Position numbers and translations under genes: made by a program
Notes under the pieces: generated by a model
What the model was told of the DNA's origin: nothing
What the model saw: the letters and a program-made list of their open reading frames with translations, nothing else
Database searches by the model: none
Shown: in pieces, positions 9,232 to 17,636 of the stretch
Position numbering within the stretch: the stretch's first letter is position 1
Layout: the number at the start of each line of letters is the position of its first letter
Assembly: GCF_000723465.1 (NCBI RefSeq)
Contig: NZ_HF545617.1
Location: forward strand, 558,001-622,000
DNA from: Ruminococcus bicirculans (ex Wegman et al. 2014)
GTDB taxonomy: Bacteria; Bacillota; Clostridia; Oscillospirales; Ruminococcaceae
Reading direction: 5' to 3'
Length of the DNA stretch: 64,000 nt

Positions 9232-10761
9232 TTAAGATAATGCACTGTCATTTTGGTCATAAGTTTCAACGCTGTCATGCTCATCAGTGGTGTATGAATA
9301 AACCATATCCCCCTCAACTGTGACATCCACCTGGGTTACATCATATGCACTGCCGTCCTTATCCTTTTCAAAGTATATTGAAAAGTCAAGTCCGGATAAA
9401 TCATAGGAGCTGGACTCTTTGTCATATGGCAGAGTTTCTACCCAAAGTCCATATGCGAAAAGCTCCGGCGTGATGTTATCTTCTTTGTCCATATCTGGCA
9501 CATACGACATTGCAAGCTCTTTCGCAAGGTCGAGTGAGGTCACATTGTCAAAGTGAAGCTTCTTGCCGCTGGTGTTATACTTTGTTACAAGCGCCTGCGC
9601 CTTTTCAAAAATATACTGCGCCGTGGCTGACGGGTCAGCTTCCACAGTGCTGGTGCTTGAAAACGGAGCGGAATCATACACCGCCCAGCTTCCGTCATTG
9701 GCGTAGCTATACAGAGTAAATCTGTTTGTGAACATATCCACAGTGAAATAATCTGTCGCCATATTGAACTGTATGTCCGAATCGTTGACGATATTCAGGG
9801 CCAGGAGGTTCAGACTTTCGTTTGTGATATATCCATTTTGCGCATAGTCTGACTTTACATATTCTGTTGTATTGTTGCTGTTCATGATATCGTTGTAATA
9901 ATTATAGTCAGCAGGGGAGTAGCTAAAAATGGCATTGTCTGGGTTTTTCATAGAGCTTTCGTCATAGATATCCAGCAGGTCATTTTTGAGGGTTTGAGCT
10001 ATAATTTTGGCATTTTCAGTGAAGCTTTCGCCGCTTCCGTATTTGAGAGAAACGCTGTTATCGCTGTCTGAAATGGTTATCTTGCAGTTGTTATTCTCAA
10101 TATGGGCTTCTATTCTGCAATTCACCGCCTTGTTAAAAGCGTCCTCATCAAGGGTTTTTATCTCCGACAGGATATCGATTACCAAAGAATTTGGCTCATA
10201 GCTGTTATCATCTGTCAAAAAATCCACGCTTGGAAGTCCGCTGTCGGTTTTCTCCAGCAGGTCAACGTAATACCTTGTGCTGTGTTCCTTGCCCTCGATA
10301 TTTTCGTCATAGTTGCCGCTGTAGACCATATCGCAGTATGCAGGGCTGTTTTGTATTATGTCGAGATTTCCTACCGTAGAATTTGCGCTTTCAAGCACTG
10401 TGTCTGCAAGCTTTATAAAGTCTGCTGAACACAACTGCAGTGTACCTGTATCGCCGGATACACTGCTGTTTGCAGGTGGAGCTGTGCCTGCGTTCGGCTC
10501 GTAGTCATGGATATTTCTTGTCATGTAAATTCCGCCTGACATTACAAGCGCCACTGCCGCCGCTGCCGCAACTACCTTTGCACCCTTGTGTCTTGCGACT
10601 ATGGCAGGCTGTGTCGGCTCGGTTTGTGGTGTGAAAGTATCCGTATTTATATCTCCGTTTTGTTGTGGAAAACGCTTTTTGAGCGTTTCTTTGAGCTGAT
10701 CTTTCTTTTGTTCCGATAGGCTTGCGTTTGCAAAATAATTCTTTATATCTCTTTCGTTCAT
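9232..10761 (-). CDS. membrane protein, likely anti-sigma factor
   Basis: 509 residues, start overlapping the sigma-factor stop by four bases. The N-terminal 55 residues are cytoplasmic and charged (MNERDIKNYFANASLSEQKK), then one membrane segment (about 61-83, VVAAAAAVALVMSGGIYM) and an extracytoplasmic region of about 420 residues rich in Asp, Ser and Tyr with no recognised domain. This topology and the coupling to an ECF sigma gene fit a regulator that holds the sigma factor at the membrane and senses an external signal. Function inferred from context. Confidence 0.6.
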   Translation of the reverse strand: MNERDIKNYFANASLSEQKKDQLKETLKKRFPQQNGDINTDTFTPQTEPTQPAIVARHKGAKVVAAAAAVALVMSGGIYMTRNIHDYEPNAGTAPPANSSVSGDTGTLQLCSADFIKLADTVLESANSTVGNLDIIQNSPAYCDMVYSGNYDENIEGKEHSTRYYVDLLEKTDSGLPSVDFLTDDNSYEPNSLVIDILSEIKTLDEDAFNKAVNCRIEAHIENNNCKITISDSDNSVSLKYGSGESFTENAKIIAQTLKNDLLDIYDESSMKNPDNAIFSYSPADYNYYNDIMNSNNTTEYVKSDYAQNGYITNESLNLLALNIVNDSDIQFNMATDYFTVDMFTNRFTLYSYANDGSWAVYDSAPFSSTSTVEADPSATAQYIFEKAQALVTKYNTSGKKLHFDNVTSLDLAKELAMSYVPDMDKEDNITPELFAYGLWVETLPYDKESSSYDLSGLDFSIYFEKDKDGSAYDVTQVDVTVEGDMVYSYTTDEHDSVETYDQNDSALS

Positions 10762-11249
10762 ACGCTCATCTCCTTTTCGTAGTCTGAAAGTGAAAGCTTT
10801 AGTTTTTCTCTTGCTCTTTTCAGCCTTGATGTGACCGTGCCCTTGCTTGTTCCCAAAATGTCGGCTATCTCATCGGTCTTGCAGCCTTGATAATAAAAAA
10901 GATAAAGCACTATCCTGTATTTTTTATCCAGCCTGTTTATAGCGTTTTGCACATCTATCTGCATATCAGGTGATGAAAAATCGCTTCTTGCACTTACCTC
11001 ATTTTCTGCACGTAGACGTCTGCCTGCCGACCTTAGCAGGTCTTTAGATAGATTTATCGCCGTTCTCAGCAGCCACGCTTTAAGATGCTCGTCATCATTG
11101 AAGAAAAGCTCACCCTGCCTTGTGAAATATTTTATTATGACCTCGCTGACTATATCCTCCGCCTCGTGAACGCTGCCTGTGACTGCCAGTGCCGCTCGGT
11201 AGATATCGTCTGAAAATTTGTCAACTATGTAGTCAATATCTCTTGTCAA
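10758..11249 (-). CDS. ECF-type RNA polymerase sigma factor
   Basis: 163 residues. The start is TTG 11249: AAAGGAGG sits eight bases upstream, whereas the longer frame to 11321 runs through that ribosome site. Region 2 covers about residues 10-80 (AALAVTGSVHEAEDIVSEVI, KAWLLRTAINLSKDLLR) and region 4 about residues 105-155 (LFYYQGCKTDEIADILGTSK, then VTSRLKRAREKL). Recruits RNA polymerase to target promoters, probably including its own. Followed by the anti-sigma-like gene with a four-base overlap. Confidence 0.9.
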   Translation of the reverse strand: MTRDIDYIVDKFSDDIYRAALAVTGSVHEAEDIVSEVIIKYFTRQGELFFNDDEHLKAWLLRTAINLSKDLLRSAGRRLRAENEVSARSDFSSPDMQIDVQNAINRLDKKYRIVLYLFYYQGCKTDEIADILGTSKGTVTSRLKRAREKLKLSLSDYEKEMSV

Positions 11250-11327
11250 AGCTGTCACCTCCTTTGTTGTTTTGAAAAGCCTTTCATCTATAACACGAAT
11301 GTAAAGACCGTTTGATTGCATAAAAAA

Positions 11328-11353
11328 ATGGACGAAAAAATTTTTTCGTCCAT
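11328..11353. terminator. palindromic bidirectional terminator
   Basis: A perfect 26-base palindrome (ATGGACGAAAAAA and its complement) flanked by A7 and TAAAAAA, so both strands have T-runs after the stem. It separates the trmB operon from the sigma-factor operon. Confidence 0.8.
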
Positions 11354-11359
11354 AAAAAA

Positions 11360-11854
11360 TCAGCTTTTACTTGTTTTTACATAAGACCACCCGTCACCGA
11401 GGTTATCCTCGCCCCCTGATGAGCTTATGGGTGAGCGGTAAATATAGTAATGATCATAAATGGTATAGAATTTCACTGTCAAGCCGTCGCTGTCGATGTA
11501 TGTAACGTTCCTGCGCTCCAACTCCTCAAGTTCTTTCTTCACAGACTTGCAGGCATTGTTTTCAGTGAGCGATTTAATGGAGCATTTGCCCTTTGGTAGT
11601 GTCGGCTTTTCGCATGAAATGCTTTCTATCATAAACTCCGCAGTGGTCTGAAAGTTAGTCTTATTGTCATTGAAAACGGCTTTTATCTGGCTGTCGGAGC
11701 GCATATAGTGCTGATGCCAGAAGCCGAGTGCTACTGCTAAGATTATGACTATCCAAATTATCCACTTGGCTTTTCTGCCTGTTGACCATTTGCGAAGCTT
11801 GCCGTCAGTACCCATATCTTTCTCGCTGACAATTGGATTTATCTGCTCGCTCAT
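11360..11854 (-). CDS. small single-pass membrane protein
   Basis: 164 residues, last gene of the galK-178aa-trmB unit; the start overlaps the trmB stop by one base. Positively charged N-terminus, one membrane segment at about residues 30-48 (WIIWIVIILAVALGFW), then an outside domain of about 110 residues with two Cys pairs. No family recognised. Probably anchored with the C-terminus outside. Confidence 0.65.
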   Translation of the reverse strand: MSEQINPIVSEKDMGTDGKLRKWSTGRKAKWIIWIVIILAVALGFWHQHYMRSDSQIKAVFNDNKTNFQTTAEFMIESISCEKPTLPKGKCSIKSLTENNACKSVKKELEELERRNVTYIDSDGLTVKFYTIYDHYYIYRSPISSSGGEDNLGDGWSYVKTSKS

Positions 11855-12522
11855 TATTTTACGAACGCCTCCAATCTGTAGATAGGCATACCCATGTCTG
11901 AGAATTTCTTCTCATATTCCGTTACGATATTGCCCTCGAAGCCACTGTTGTGAAGGTCGAGAGAAATGTTTTTAAGTCCGTAATTTGCCGCAGAGAACTC
12001 CTCCAAGGAGAACTCAAAGAAGTGCATATTGTCGGTCTTTTGGTATATCTCGCCCTTGTCCACAAGAATACGTCTGTATATTTCAAGAAAAGCTCGGTAT
12101 GTGAGCCTATGACGTGCATATGTATTTTTAGGATACGGACAGCTAAAGTTAAGATAGATACACTCCACTGACTTTTCAGGGATAAAGCAATCCAGATATT
12201 CAGCCTCGCCCCTTGCAAATCTCAGGTTCGGTATGCCCTCGTCTATAGCCATTTGTGCGGCATCAACTATAACGTTACTGCTTTTTTCTACTGCAAGGAA
12301 ATTCTTGTCAGGATTTCTCTTTGCTATCTCTCTTGCAAACTGACCCTTTCCACAGCCTATTTCCAGCACAAGGGGATTGCTGTTTCCGAATATCTTCTCA
12401 AAGTCAATAAGCTGTTTGTTTGATTTGTCCTGAAAATTCTTCTCGTCACGGTCAAGATATAAAATATAATCTCCGCAGGCTTCAAGACGTGCCTCAAGAT
12501 TTTTCTTTCTTCTCATTCTCAT
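11854..12522 (-). CDS. trmB: tRNA (guanine-N7)-methyltransferase
   Basis: 222 residues from ATG 12522 behind AGGAGAG. Methylates G46 in the variable loop of tRNAs using S-adenosylmethionine. Motif I is VLEIGCGKGQFAREIAKRNP at about residues 51-70, followed by the ligand region FLAVEKSSNV and C-terminal MHFFEFSLEEFSAANY. The conserved family motif usually read as NFSDPWPK is NFSCPYPKNTYARHRLT here, so the usual Asp is Cys. Length is normal. Downstream of galK and a hypothetical gene, 18 bases from the latter's end. Confidence 0.88.
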   Translation of the reverse strand: MRMRRKKNLEARLEACGDYILYLDRDEKNFQDKSNKQLIDFEKIFGNSNPLVLEIGCGKGQFAREIAKRNPDKNFLAVEKSSNVIVDAAQMAIDEGIPNLRFARGEAEYLDCFIPEKSVECIYLNFSCPYPKNTYARHRLTYRAFLEIYRRILVDKGEIYQKTDNMHFFEFSLEEFSAANYGLKNISLDLHNSGFEGNIVTEYEKKFSDMGMPIYRLEAFVK

Positions 12523-12540
12523 ATGGGATAAACTCTCCTG

Positions 12541-13077
12541 TTATTTATTAGAATATTTGTGCAGAAAATAGTCCTTGTCAGACGTGACCTTTAGCCACTG
12601 CACAGCCGACCCTGTGAGCATATTTTCATAAGGATAAACTGTAAGCATGACTTCGGGTGTGTCCTCACCGCTGAAATGAGGGGTCACCTTAAAAGCTATC
12701 TCGCAGTTGAGCCGTTGGACGACCTCTTCCTCGGTGAGCTTTCTGAAAAGCATTGAGGTGTCCTTTTCGGTGATAGGTATTTTGGTAAACTTCGCCTGAT
12801 AAATTTTCTTGCCGTCCTTTTTGGTGACAAGTGAAAAGCCATGCTTCACAATGGTTATCTTTCCGCCATGGTTTTCGTAGTATTCAAGGTTTGAAAAGGT
12901 AACACGTCCGTCATTGACAGCTTCACCAGATATCGAAACGCAAAGCCCTTTGTCTGACGCTTTCCCTGCACTCTCCACTCCGAAAGCAAAGGGAAGTCCG
13001 TCTATCATTATCTCTCCGCAGGTGGAAAACTGCAACTTCACCTGCTTTTTCTTCAAGCCTGCAAATGGATTTTTCAT
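12541..13077 (-). CDS. hypothetical cytoplasmic protein
   Basis: 178 residues. ATG 13077 is chosen because AGGAG is seven bases upstream; the longer frame would begin inside galK. Beta-rich, no membrane segment or signal peptide; begins MKNPFAGLKKKQVKLQFSTC. No family recognised. It starts 13 bases after the galK stop, so it is co-transcribed with galK and trmB. Confidence 0.65.
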   Translation of the reverse strand: MKNPFAGLKKKQVKLQFSTCGEIMIDGLPFAFGVESAGKASDKGLCVSISGEAVNDGRVTFSNLEYYENHGGKITIVKHGFSLVTKKDGKKIYQAKFTKIPITEKDTSMLFRKLTEEEVVQRLNCEIAFKVTPHFSGEDTPEVMLTVYPYENMLTGSAVQWLKVTSDKDYFLHKYSNK

Positions 13078-13090
13078 GACAACTCCTATA

Positions 13091-14332
13091 TTAAAGGTCG
13101 ATCTGCACGCCGCCAACAGGTCTTATGGACAGCACATAGCATGAGCCTTCACCGAATACTCTCTCCATTTCAGCCTTGAAAGCTTCAAGCTTCTTTTCGG
13201 GTACGAACGCTTGGATAGTTCCTGCAAAGCCACCGCCGTGAACTCTGCAAGCACCCTCACCGCCAAGAGCCTGCTTTGCAAGATACAGAGCCAGTGAAAG
13301 ACCCTGCTCGTTTGGAGCAGAAGAGGCATAGATGTTCTGAAGATATTTGAATGATGAATCACCTGATTCATTGATAAGGCTCAGGAAAGCGTCAAAGTCG
13401 CCCTCTGAAAGTGCGGAAGCTTCCTTGCCAACTCTCTCGTTATCGTCAAAGAAGTGGAGCGCTCTAAGCACAGCTCTGTCACTGCACTTTTCTCTAACAG
13501 CACAGATGTTTTCAAGAAGCTGTTCCTTTGTTATCTCTCTCAGCACCTTTTTGCCAAAGAAAGCCGCAACAGACTTCATTTCCGCAGGGATAGCCGCATA
13601 CTCAGGGGTGAGGTCGGCATGGTTGCCCTTTGTGTCAACGATACACAGTGCGTGACCGCTTTTTGTGAAATCGAACTTTACAGAGTCGATAACAGGGTGC
13701 TTTTCGTCAGCAAAGTCGATAGTGATAAATCCGCCTACTGATGAAGCCATTTGGTCCATAAGACCTGACGGCTTGCCAAAATATACATTTTCCGCAAACT
13801 GAGCTATCTGAGCTATTTCCACTGCAGAAACCTCGCCCTCGTTGTAAAGACCGTTGAGGATAGTTCCGATAAGCACTTCATAAGCCGCAGATGAAGAAAG
13901 TCCAGAGCCTTTGAGCACGTTTGAAGTAGCATAAGCCTTGAAGCCCCCGGCATTGTGGCCATTCTTCTTAAAGCCTGCGGACATACCTCTTATAAGTGCC
14001 GCTGATGTGTTTTTCTGCTCCTCGTAGATAGCGTCGTCATCAACGTTCACAGTGTCCATTGGGAAGCCCTCGGACTTTATTGTAATAACGTTCTCTTCGG
14101 TGTCAGGAGCGACAGCGGCAATAACGTCGAGTGAAACGCCTGCCGCAAGAACACAGCCGAAGTTGTGGTCGGTGTGGTTGCCGCCTACCTCAGTTCTGCC
14201 TGGAGCTGAGAAGAAAGCAGTTGGCTTTTCACCGAAAAGCTTTTCAAATTCATCTGCAACTCTGTTATATCTTTCTCTCTGAAACGCTGTCATATCGGCT
14301 GTGTAGACCTCGTCAAGTGTGTATTTTTTCAT
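13091..14332 (-). CDS. galK: galactokinase
   Basis: 413 residues from ATG 14332 behind GGAGG. Phosphorylates galactose at C1 with ATP, entry to the Leloir pathway. GHMP kinase fold: galactokinase signature GRTEVGGNHTDHNFG near residue 45, the ATP loop GSGLSSSAAYEV at about 140, the Asp region of SGLMDQMASSVGG, and the C-terminal RVHGGGFAGTIQAFVP motif. No galT or galE nearby. Transcribed from a clear promoter at 14373-14401, heading the operon with the 178-residue gene and trmB. Confidence 0.94.
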   Translation of the reverse strand: MKKYTLDEVYTADMTAFQRERYNRVADEFEKLFGEKPTAFFSAPGRTEVGGNHTDHNFGCVLAAGVSLDVIAAVAPDTEENVITIKSEGFPMDTVNVDDDAIYEEQKNTSAALIRGMSAGFKKNGHNAGGFKAYATSNVLKGSGLSSSAAYEVLIGTILNGLYNEGEVSAVEIAQIAQFAENVYFGKPSGLMDQMASSVGGFITIDFADEKHPVIDSVKFDFTKSGHALCIVDTKGNHADLTPEYAAIPAEMKSVAAFFGKKVLREITKEQLLENICAVREKCSDRAVLRALHFFDDNERVGKEASALSEGDFDAFLSLINESGDSSFKYLQNIYASSAPNEQGLSLALYLAKQALGGEGACRVHGGGFAGTIQAFVPEKKLEAFKAEMERVFGEGSCYVLSIRPVGGVQIDL

Positions 14333-14372
14333 TATGTATATCCTCCGAACGTAAATATAAGTATACCTTGTT

Positions 14373-14401
14373 ATTATACAACATTTATGCTCTTTTTTCA
14401 A
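14373..14401 (-). promoter_or_regulatory. galK promoter
   Basis: Minus strand TTGAAA (14401-14396), 17-base spacer, TATAAT (14378-14373). Confidence 0.85.
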
Positions 14402-14431
14402 GTACAATTTTTTAAACAAGTGAGGAGGTAA

Positions 14432-14493
14432 GAATGAGGAATGAGGAGTGTTAAGAGTGAGGAATGAGGAATTATGGTATCGCCTGGCGGCGA
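14432..14493 (+). repeat. GAATGAGGA repeats plus hairpin
   Basis: Two imperfect copies of GAATGAGGAATGAGGA-like sequence (14432-14447 and 14459-14472) followed by a 6-base stem ATCGCC/GGCGAT (14478-14493) and a T-rich tract. The intergenic space 14333-14743 otherwise holds only the galK and iorA promoters. Low-complexity intergenic units like this may be dispersed in the genome. Confidence 0.5.
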
Positions 14494-14633
14494 TTTATTT
14501 TTTGTTGCTCAAAACGTGTAAGCTGGCATAAATTTTTGCACAGAAGCTCCCTTGATATTTTATGCAAACTGACAAAATTGCCGTAAGCAAACTTTTTATA
14601 ACGCTCTATTGGTGCTTTAAATCAAAAAAGTTG

Positions 14634-14662
14634 TTGCATTTTGGTGAAATTTGTGGTATAAT
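14634..14662 (+). promoter_or_regulatory. iorA promoter
   Basis: TTGCAT at 14634-14639, 17-base spacer, TATAAT at 14657-14662, preceded by TGTGG (extended -10). The leader has a perfect 8-base stem ACCGACCA/TGGTCGGT at 14697-14720. Confidence 0.8.
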
Positions 14663-14743
14663 TACTTATGTCTATTTTAATTATTGTTTATTTCTACCGA
14701 CCACGAAAAAATGGTCGGTGCAGTGAAAGGAAAGATTTATTGT

Positions 14744-16471
14744 ATGAAAAAACTAATGCTTGGAAACGAGGCGTTTGCAAGAGGTCTGTATGAGGCAGGC
14801 TGTAAGGTTGTATCATCTTACCCTGGTACTCCGTCAACTGAGATAACAGAAGCTGTTGCAAAATATGACGAGGTATATGCTGAGTGGGCGCCTAATGAAA
14901 AGGTGGCAATGGAAGTGGCTCTTGGTGCTTCTATAGGCGGTGCAAGAAGCTTCTGCGGAATGAAGCACGTTGGTCTTAACGTTGCTGCTGACCCTCTTTA
15001 CACAGCAGGCTACACAGGCGTAACGGCAGGTATGGTAATAGCTGTCGCCGATGACCCTGGTATGCACTCGTCACAGAACGAGCAGGATTCACGTCACCAT
15101 GCTATCGCTTCTAAGACAATGATGATAGAGCCTTCCGATTCAGGAGAGTGCAAGGAGTTTGCTAAGGCTGCTTTCGAGCTTTCTGAAAAGTTCGATGTTC
15201 CTGTTATCGTAAGACTGTCCACCAGAGTTTCTCACTCTCAGTCAGCCGTTGAGCTTTGCGAGAGAGAGGAAAGGGAGAATATCCCATATGAAAAGAATAT
15301 CCAGAAGTATGTTATGATGCCTGGTAACGCTATCCGCCGTCACCCTATCGTTGAAGCAAGAATGAAAGCTATCGCTGATTATGCCGAAACTTCACCGCTC
15401 AATAAGGTAGAGATGAACGATACAAAGATAGGCGTTATCACAAGCGGTATCTCATATCAGTATGCTAAAGAGGCTCTGGGCGACAAGGCTTCATATCTCA
15501 AACTCGGTATCGTAAACCCAATGCCAATTCAGATAATAAAGGACTTTGCCGCAAAGTGCGAAAAGGTCTATGTAATCGAGGAGCTTGACGATGTTATCGA
15601 AACACACTGCAAAAAGAACGGCGTGAACGTTATCGGCAAGGAACTGTTCAGCCTTATGGGCGAGATATCACAGACTATCGTTGCTGAAAAGATACTTGGC
15701 GAGAAGACTGAGTATATCACATTTGAGGATAACGTGCCTGTAAGACCTCCTGTTATGTGTCCGGGATGTCCTCACAGAGGTCTGTTCTATTGCCTGCATA
15801 AGCTGGGCGTTATGGTATCAGGCGATATCGGCTGTTACACTCTCGGCGCAACAGCACCGCTTTGTGCTATGGATTCAACTATCTGCATGGGTGCTTCTAT
15901 CAGCGGACTTCACGGATTTAACAAGGCAAGAGGTGCAGAGGCTGAGAAGAAGTCTGTTGCCGTTATCGGTGACTCTACATTCATGCACAGCGGTATGACA
16001 GGTCTTGTGAACGTTGCATATAACTCCACAAATTCAACTGTTATCATTCTCGATAACTCTATCACAGGTATGACGGGTCATCAGCAGAACCCTACAACTG
16101 GTAAAAACCTTAAGGGCGACCCTGCTTATGCCGTTGACCTTGAAATGCTCTGCCATTCACTTGGTATCAAGAGCGTAAGAGTCGTTGATCCATATCACAT
16201 GGCTGAAACAGAGGCTGTTATCAAGGAAGAGCTTGCCAAGGAAGAACCAAGCGTTATTATTTCAAGACGTCCATGCGCACTTCTTAAATATGTAAAGCAC
16301 AATCCACCACTCAAGGTAAACAAGGATAAGTGCGTTGGCTGTAAGCAGTGCCTGAAGATAGGCTGTCCTGCTATATCTATCCATGACGGCAAGTGCGTTA
16401 TCGACCATACACAGTGCGTAGGCTGCGGCATATGCAAGGAAATGTGTAAGCTGGGTGCGATATGCGACTAA
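14744..16471 (+). CDS. iorA: indolepyruvate:ferredoxin oxidoreductase, alpha
   Basis: 575 residues; ATG 14744 begins MKKLMLGNEAFARGLYEAGC, the conserved N-terminus, and follows AAAGGAAAG. Oxidatively decarboxylates aryl pyruvates (from Trp, Phe, Tyr) to aryl-acetyl-CoA and reduces ferredoxin. Order: pyrimidine-binding domain (GTPSTEITEAV, AMEVALGASIGG), ThDP domain (CPGCPHRGLFYCLHKLG, GDIGCYTLG, GDSTFMHSG, LDNSITGMTGHQ), and a C-terminal 2[4Fe-4S] ferredoxin domain (CVGCKQCLKIGC and CVGCGICKEMC). Forms a complex with IorB downstream. Confidence 0.95.
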   Translation: MKKLMLGNEAFARGLYEAGCKVVSSYPGTPSTEITEAVAKYDEVYAEWAPNEKVAMEVALGASIGGARSFCGMKHVGLNVAADPLYTAGYTGVTAGMVIAVADDPGMHSSQNEQDSRHHAIASKTMMIEPSDSGECKEFAKAAFELSEKFDVPVIVRLSTRVSHSQSAVELCEREERENIPYEKNIQKYVMMPGNAIRRHPIVEARMKAIADYAETSPLNKVEMNDTKIGVITSGISYQYAKEALGDKASYLKLGIVNPMPIQIIKDFAAKCEKVYVIEELDDVIETHCKKNGVNVIGKELFSLMGEISQTIVAEKILGEKTEYITFEDNVPVRPPVMCPGCPHRGLFYCLHKLGVMVSGDIGCYTLGATAPLCAMDSTICMGASISGLHGFNKARGAEAEKKSVAVIGDSTFMHSGMTGLVNVAYNSTNSTVIILDNSITGMTGHQQNPTTGKNLKGDPAYAVDLEMLCHSLGIKSVRVVDPYHMAETEAVIKEELAKEEPSVIISRRPCALLKYVKHNPPLKVNKDKCVGCKQCLKIGCPAISIHDGKCVIDHTQCVGCGICKEMCKLGAICD

Positions 16472-16499
16472 TGATAACATATATTTCGAGGTGTAAATA

Positions 16500-17075
16500 A
16501 TGAAAACAAGATCAATTATGATAGTGGGCGTAGGCGGACAGGGTTCACTGCTTGCGTCAAGAATAATAGGAAACGTGCTTCTCTCACAGGGGTTTGATGT
16601 CAAGGTCAGCGAGGTACACGGAATGAGCCAGCGTGGCGGCTCTGTTGTTACATACGTTAAGTACGGCAGCGAGGTATGCTCGCCTGTAGTTGAAAAAGGC
16701 GAAGCTGATATCATCATCAGCTTTGAACAGCTTGAAGCCGCAAGATATGTTTCATATCTCAAGAAGGGCGGACATATCATCACTTCAACTCAGCAGATAG
16801 ACCCAATGCCTGTTATCACAGGTGCGGCTGTTTATCCTGAGGATATCATAGGCAAGCTTAAAGCAGAGGGCGTTGACGTTATCGCTGTTGACGCACTGGC
16901 ACTTGCGGAGCAGGCTGGTACTGCAAAGGCTTCAAACGTTGTTCTCATGGGCGTTGTGTCAACTAAAATGGCTTTTGACGAGGACGTTTGGCAGAAGGCT
17001 CTTGAAAACTGTGTTCCTGCAAAGTTCCTTGAACTGAATAAAAAGGCGTTCGCTCTCGGCAGAGAGGTAAAATAA
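16500..17075 (+). CDS. iorB: indolepyruvate:ferredoxin oxidoreductase, beta
   Basis: 191 residues from ATG 16500 after a GAGG-containing site. Gamma-type domain of 2-oxoacid:ferredoxin oxidoreductases that binds CoA: MIVGVGGQGSLLASRIIG at the N-terminus, then the conserved VHGMSQRGGSVVTYVKYG. Normal length. The stop overlaps the start of the HD-domain gene by one base (TAATG), so translation is coupled. Confidence 0.94.
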   Translation: MKTRSIMIVGVGGQGSLLASRIIGNVLLSQGFDVKVSEVHGMSQRGGSVVTYVKYGSEVCSPVVEKGEADIIISFEQLEAARYVSYLKKGGHIITSTQQIDPMPVITGAAVYPEDIIGKLKAEGVDVIAVDALALAEQAGTAKASNVVLMGVVSTKMAFDEDVWQKALENCVPAKFLELNKKAFALGREVK

Positions 17076-17572
17076 TGGACGAGATAAGCGGTCTTATCAT
17101 AAAAATGACCGAGTTTTTCAGCGGCGACCCTAAGCGTATACAGCACTTTATAAAGGTGCATACCTTTGCCCGTGTTATCAGCAGGGCAGAGGGGCTTGAT
17201 ATCCGCACTATGTACTGCCTTGACGTTGCGTCGGTGGTGCATGATATAGGCATAAAGCCTGCGGAGGAGAGATACGGCAAGGGTCACTGCGGCGGAAAGC
17301 TTCAGGAACAGTTAGGTCCTGAGCCTGCACGGAAAATGCTCACAGAGCTTGACTTTGACGAGGATATCATAGACAGGGTGTGCTTTCTTATCGCACATCA
17401 TCACACCTATGAGGGCGCCCAGGGGCTTGACTGGCAGATACTCTTGGAAGCCGATTTCCTTGTGAACGCTTTCGAGGACAGCCTTTCCAAAGAGAGCATA
17501 AAAAGCTTCCGTGACAAGGTGTTCAAAACGAAAACAGGCATTAAGATGCTTGAAGAAATGTACGGCGTATGA
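17075..17572 (+). CDS. HD-domain phosphohydrolase
   Basis: 165 residues. HD metal motif: H25 in HFIKVHTFARV, the HD pair in VVHDIGIKPAEERYG, then AHHHTYEGAQGLDWQILLEAD with a trailing Asp. Binds divalent metal and probably hydrolyses a nucleotide or phosphate ester; substrate unknown. One-base overlap with iorB and position before paaK make it part of the same operon. Whether it has a role in aromatic acid metabolism cannot be told from sequence. Confidence 0.85.
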   Translation: MDEISGLIIKMTEFFSGDPKRIQHFIKVHTFARVISRAEGLDIRTMYCLDVASVVHDIGIKPAEERYGKGHCGGKLQEQLGPEPARKMLTELDFDEDIIDRVCFLIAHHHTYEGAQGLDWQILLEADFLVNAFEDSLSKESIKSFRDKVFKTKTGIKMLEEMYGV

Positions 17573-17636
17573 TACTTGTGCAAAGTTGATACCCGAGTAA
17601 TATGACCGAAACCATTTTAACAGGAGGTGTGTTCCA

